DNA of 64,000 nucleotides. Source: Amaurobius ferox (Eukaryota; Arthropoda; Arachnida; Araneae; Amaurobiidae). Below the pieces are notes generated by a model, which was not told the origin of the DNA, did not search any database, and saw only the letters and a program-made list of their open reading frames with translations. A program made the translations under genes and the position numbers. Every line of letters starts with the position of its first letter. Positions within the stretch are counted from its first letter, which is position 1. Of this stretch, positions 60,791 through 64,000 are shown piece by piece. The stretch spans positions 116,081,239 to 116,145,238 of the forward strand of contig OX578145.1 in NCBI GenBank assembly GCA_951213105.1, in the 5' to 3' direction.

Positions 60791-60839
60791 TTACAACTTT
60801 AGCTTAGTTCTTCTCCAGTGACGACGCTTTGCGTTGTAC
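60791..60839 (-). CDS. RpL39: Ribosomal protein eL39 (RpL39), last coding exon
   Basis: On the - strand, a pyrimidine-rich tract and acceptor TTTTTTTATAG are followed by G and then TAC AAC..., reading YNAKRRHWRRTKLKL and TAA. This is the C-terminus of the 51-residue large-subunit protein eL39, nearly invariant in eukaryotes and identical in form to insect versions ending TKLKL. The leading G completes the preceding Arg codon (phase-2 junction). The N-terminal part (about 35 residues, including the PQW region) is not found in the 3.1 kb to the right edge, so the intron is longer than that. eL39 lines the ribosomal exit tunnel. The intron, acceptor and poly(A) signal argue against a processed pseudogene. 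Confidence 0.92.
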
Positions 60840-60922
60840 CTATAAAAAAATTTAAAGTCAATCAATATACAATATTAATTTATAAAAAAAAAAATCATGT
60901 TCTTACTACAGAAAGACATTAA

Positions 60923-61015
60923 ACTGTACCTGGGAGTGCACAAAAAGCAGCACATGTAATTTTAGTTTAAAAACCTGCATTTAATATTGCAGCAAAAATT
61001 GCAAAGAATCCCAAT
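60923..61015 (-). ncRNA. Degenerate H/ACA snoRNA-like copy
   Basis: On the - strand it shares CCATTGGGATTCTTTGC-like sequence, the H-box ATATTAAATG (60978-60987), GTGCTGCTTTTTGTGCACTC and an ACA with a 3 nt tail (60923-60928) with the candidate at 62021-62144. The closing stems present in that copy are not maintained here, so it is probably a decayed paralogue. Confidence 0.45.
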
Positions 61016-61559
61016 GGAAAACAGTTAAAATTAAACATACTGAAAATTTTTTAGATTCATTAGTCAAGTAGTCAAAGATGTAATTTACACACAAGTAGAA
61101 CAAAGCCAGTAAAATTATATAAAAGGGGTTTGTGACACAGTAAATGTTTGATGGTCAGTTGGTTAAGGAATTGTACAATCTTTGCAGTTGCAAGGTTTGT
61201 TCAAGAAGCTGTATATATGAATAGGGCTGGAACGTTTGAAGAAGTAATTTGGAGCAGCAAAATTATCAATTTGGAGCAGTTCAGAGTAGCAAAATTACCA
61301 ATTTGGAGCAAGAAGTTTGAAACATAAAAAGAAAATTTACATGTTATCATTTTGTATAAACATTTAAACTAATGTTTGTTGTTTCATTAATTTTGGTTTA
61401 TGGGAGTTTTTCTTTTATCCTGTAGGCAAAAAGGCTTTCTTGTTTGGTTAAAGTTTTTTTTTGTTCAAGACCTTTAACTGCATGATCGACTGTTTGTACA
61501 TGATTATCAATAGGTATTTTTTCTATTCGTAAATCCTCGTTGTTACGTTGATTTGGTTG

Positions 61560-61860
61560 GCATTATATAGTGCATGTGACCGTAAATTTACATTGGCCTT
61601 CACAGAAGACAATTTTGTATAGGAAACTATACAAATTCCGTAATTCGCAGTATTCAATAAATAAGGGTTGAGAAGATTAACAATTAACAAATTATAATCA
61701 CATGCGGTAACTAAATCTGATAGCCCATATGTTTTTAATAACCTTTTTCGTGTTTTTTTTATAAATCCCAGCTTTCTAACAATTATGCTTGACATAACTT
61801 TTGACAGTATGTAATCAATGAAGTTTTATTTTAGCCCTCGTGAGAAACTAAAATTTTATT
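61560..61860. repeat. Intronic duplicated block, copy 1
   Basis: About 300 bp, from GCATTATATAGTGCATGTGA to TAGCCCTCGTGAGAAACTAA, repeated in the same orientation at 63707. The two are roughly 90% alike with small indels. The spacing is about 2.15 kb. Confidence 0.92.
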
Positions 61861-62020
61861 GAGGGATTGTGCAGCATACTTATCTTTCAATATTTAAATG
61901 AAGGCTTTGCACTGTTCATAACCAAATTTGCCATTTGCGATGAAAATATCAGCTTTTTACAAAGGAAACAAAAATAAAAAAAATAAAAACAACATTTAAT
62001 TAAATTCTTAATAATTCCTA

Positions 62021-62144
62021 GATTGTAGTTGGGAGTGTTCAAAAAGCAGCACAAGCTACTCCAGTTAAAGTACCCAACATTTAATATACACAGTTTAAAA
62101 CGCCAAGAGTTCCATGGTAAAAGAAGTCTTGGAGCTGGACTGTG
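62021..62144 (-). ncRNA. Candidate H/ACA box snoRNA in the RpL39 intron
   Basis: On the - strand the order is hairpin, hinge, hairpin, ACA. Hairpin 1 closes with CACAG (62144-62140) and CTGTG (62093-62089), with upper stem CCAAGA/TCTTGG and an internal pocket TCCAGCT/CGTTTTAAA. The hinge is ATATTA (62087-62082), a match to ANANNA. Hairpin 2 closes with TTGGG (62077-62073) and CCCAA (62033-62029), with upper stem AGTAGC/GCTGCT on a TTGT loop. ACA (62026-62024) is followed by exactly three bases. The distance from upper stem to H box in hairpin 1 is 15 nt, and in hairpin 2 about 16-18 nt to ACA, as the class requires. Sense orientation within a ribosomal protein gene intron is the normal setting; vertebrate RPL39 hosts SNORA69. 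The target uridines were not identified. Confidence 0.75.
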
Positions 62145-62325
62145 ATAATCTTGTCAGCATAACACAAATACAACGGATTTCAGAATCTAAAAAACCCGTC
62201 AAGACTTTTGTATTATACTATGTAGTACGAATCACTATATTACTATGAATCTTTAAAATACACTGTGGACTGGTTTCGCATTATTTAATTATCTTGCATA
62301 TAAGCGTAGCCAAGATCTAGGATAA

Positions 62326-62340
62326 GGGGGGGGGGGGGGG
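62326..62340. repeat. Poly-G run
   Basis: Fifteen consecutive G residues, one of at least seven such poly-G or poly-C runs in this window (13357, 22863, 35453, 36014, 36751, 55831 and here). Confidence 0.9.
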
Positions 62341-62449
62341 TCGACGATCGAATGTGGGTTTACACAACAGTACAAAATACTTTTTCAAATATAATTTCTA
62401 AGGAGAACTAATATAATTGTTTAATAAATGATAATTTTTCTCCGATTTT

Positions 62450-63560
62450 CAAGTTATTTTTCAAAAACGAATGCATTCCTAAGGCTGTGCAAAGACGGGG
62501 TAATCTAATAGTTTAAAATCCAAAGAATTAAAATATATCCTAAAAGAGAATAATATACTAAATTTAGATATTCTAGTTGCACGGTTTTCAAACACTGATC
62601 GGGCTAACCCATTAAGGTTTTAAATCCAATAAGCTAAAATATACAGCAAATGACAACGACATTCTAAACTTGTTATTTCACCTAAAAAACTGAATTTCTA
62701 AGGTGGGCCCAAAACGAGTTCGCCTGATACGGTTCAAAATATTCAATATTCCCCAAAAGATAAGGATGTACTAAACTTATATTTTCTAGTTGTCCCGATT
62801 TTACAATTATTCTTAAAAAAAAAACAGGTCCATTCCTATGTCAGGCCCAGGACCCCAATAAAGTTCAAATCCGAAGAAACTTAAATATACCACAAAAGCC
62901 AACGACATGTTAAGCAATTTTTAGCTATTGCGGTTCTTGAGTCATTCTTCAGCGGACCCAAGACGGGCTAGCCAGATGGGGGTTCAAAATATAAATTAAA
63001 ATCCATCCGAAAGGAAATGATATACTAAATTTACATTTTTTAGCTACTCCGTTTGATCGAGTTATTGTTGAAAAGCGAGTAAATTTCTATGGCGGGACAA
63101 GACAGGATAGCCCGATAAGGTTTGAAATGCGATGAAATATAATATACCACAAAGGACAATGATAGATTAAATTTAGACATTCTAGATGCTCTGAATTCTG
63201 AGTTATTCTCAAAAAACGATATATTCCTCTTGTTGGGCTCAGGACGGGCTAGCTAGATAAGATTTTTAATCCAAAATGTTAAAATATACAGCAAATGACA
63301 AGGATATGCTAAACTTCGAATTTTAAGATACACCTGCTCTCGAATTATACCAAAAACAAGTAAAGTCATATGACGGGCCCAGGACGTGTTGGCCCAATAA
63401 GCTTCAAAATCGAAAGAACTAAAATGTACCACTAGAGAAAACATCATACCAAATATCACGTTACTGTTATGAATGAACTTGGTTATTTTGGATCTCAAAT
63501 GTTTGAACGACCACAGATAAAGTTGAATAAAATTTTAAAAATACGAATATATCCCTAGGT
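62450..63560. repeat. Decayed tandem array, about 8 units
   Basis: Units of about 105-145 bp share an order: GGCCCAGGACGGGCTAGCC-like, then TTCAAAATCC, AAATATACCACAAA, GATATACTAAATTTAGA, TTCTAGCTGC and GAGTTATTCTCAAAAAACG. The marker 'CTAAATTTAGA' recurs near 62557, 62665, 62771, 62908, 63023, 63166 and 63308. The units are strongly diverged from each other, so the array is old. Confidence 0.8.
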
Positions 63561-63706
63561 CAATCTCTGAAAATCAAATGACTTTTTGTGTATACCACTT
63601 GCAATAATTACACCAAATTTCAGACAAATTCTTCAATTATTTCCAAAGATTTTTTAGGGAACCTGTTTTCGCCTCAGTCGGCACACTATTCCTTTTAAGC
63701 ACTGTA

Positions 63707-64000
63707 GCATTACAGTGCACGTGACCGTAAATTTTCATTAGCCTTCACAGAAGACAATTTTTTATAGGAAACTACACAAATTCTGTAATTCGCAGTATTC
63801 AATAACGAAGGGTTGAAAAGATTAATTAACAAATTATAATCACATGCAGTAACTAAATCTGATAGCCCATGTGTTTTTAATAACCTTTCTCGTGGGTTTT
63901 TTTAAAAATAAATCCTAGCCTTCTATCAACTATGCTTGACATAATTTTTGACAGTATGTAATCAATGAAGTATTTTAGCCCTCGTGAGAAACTTAAAATT
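63707..64000. repeat. Intronic duplicated block, copy 2 (cut by the window edge)
   Basis: Starts GCATTACAGTGCACGTGACC and follows copy 1 (61560-61860) to TAGCCCTCGTGAGAAACTTA at the end of the window. Confidence 0.92.

Larger units (their letters stand above)
60840..64000 (-). other. RpL39: RpL39 intron (right end outside the window)
   Basis: AT-rich. It contains a candidate H/ACA snoRNA, a degraded relative, a duplicated block and a decayed tandem array. No family A-D elements are seen, unlike the dystroglycan introns. Confidence 0.75.

Noticed and set aside
60840..64000. Upstream RpL39 exons (region around PQW and the Lys-rich N-terminus)
   Set aside because: No - strand sequence encoding these was found, so they are presumed to be beyond the right edge.

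Overview
This window is eukaryotic, AT-rich and dominated by introns. It looks like an arthropod genome with very large, transposon-filled introns. The two genes present are a dystroglycan with invertebrate-style architecture and a ribosomal protein eL39 whose C-terminus ends ...TKLKL, as in insects. A chelicerate such as a spider is plausible, but that is an impression and not a demonstration.

Genes. A dystroglycan gene runs on the + strand. One internal exon lies at 37449-37572 and a large terminal coding exon at 52179-55081. They are joined in frame across a 14.6 kb phase-1 intron, and everything before 37449 appears to be an upstream intron more than 37 kb long. The 3' flank from 55082 to about 60.7 kb has no other gene and carries several poly(A) signals, the last at 60703. 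Facing it on the - strand is the last coding exon of RpL39 (60791-60839) with its own AATAAA (60742-60747), so the two genes appear to end within tens of bases of each other. The RpL39 intron continues to the right edge. It contains a well-formed candidate H/ACA snoRNA (62021-62144), a degenerate relative of it (about 60923-61015), a duplicated 290-300 bp block and a decayed tandem array.

Repeats. Positions 1-9376 are a head-to-tail array of one non-coding family (called A here) in long (2.5-2.6 kb) and short (1.4 kb) forms. One long unit carries a clean tRNA-like SINE with a 10 bp target-site duplication. From 10.6 to 37 kb and from 44.1 to 51.8 kb the introns are built mainly from three further ORF-less families. 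B and C share a start (TCTGATGTGGGCARCACATG) and a hairpin end (CTTTCC...GGAAAG). D is about 1 kb, with a GACA microsatellite, a 143 bp internal tandem repeat and a terminal hairpin. All have microsatellites just inside a 3' hairpin and no obvious target-site duplication, which recalls non-autonomous rolling-circle (helentron/HINE-like) elements; that class call is inference. Coding transposon relics include non-LTR retrotransposon RT and RNase H fragments, two Tc1-type transposases and a hAT transposase. There are several nested insertions: hAT inside Tc1 inside C, D inside Tc1 inside C, and a palindromic MITE plus D inside a non-LTR element.

Most interesting points: the dystroglycan tail lacks the PPxY motif that normally binds dystrophin WW domains, and a second cadherin/SEA-like unit without the Gly-Ser cleavage motif is present; the snoRNA candidate in RpL39; the convergent 3' ends; the B/C tandem junctions; and several very well matched palindromes.
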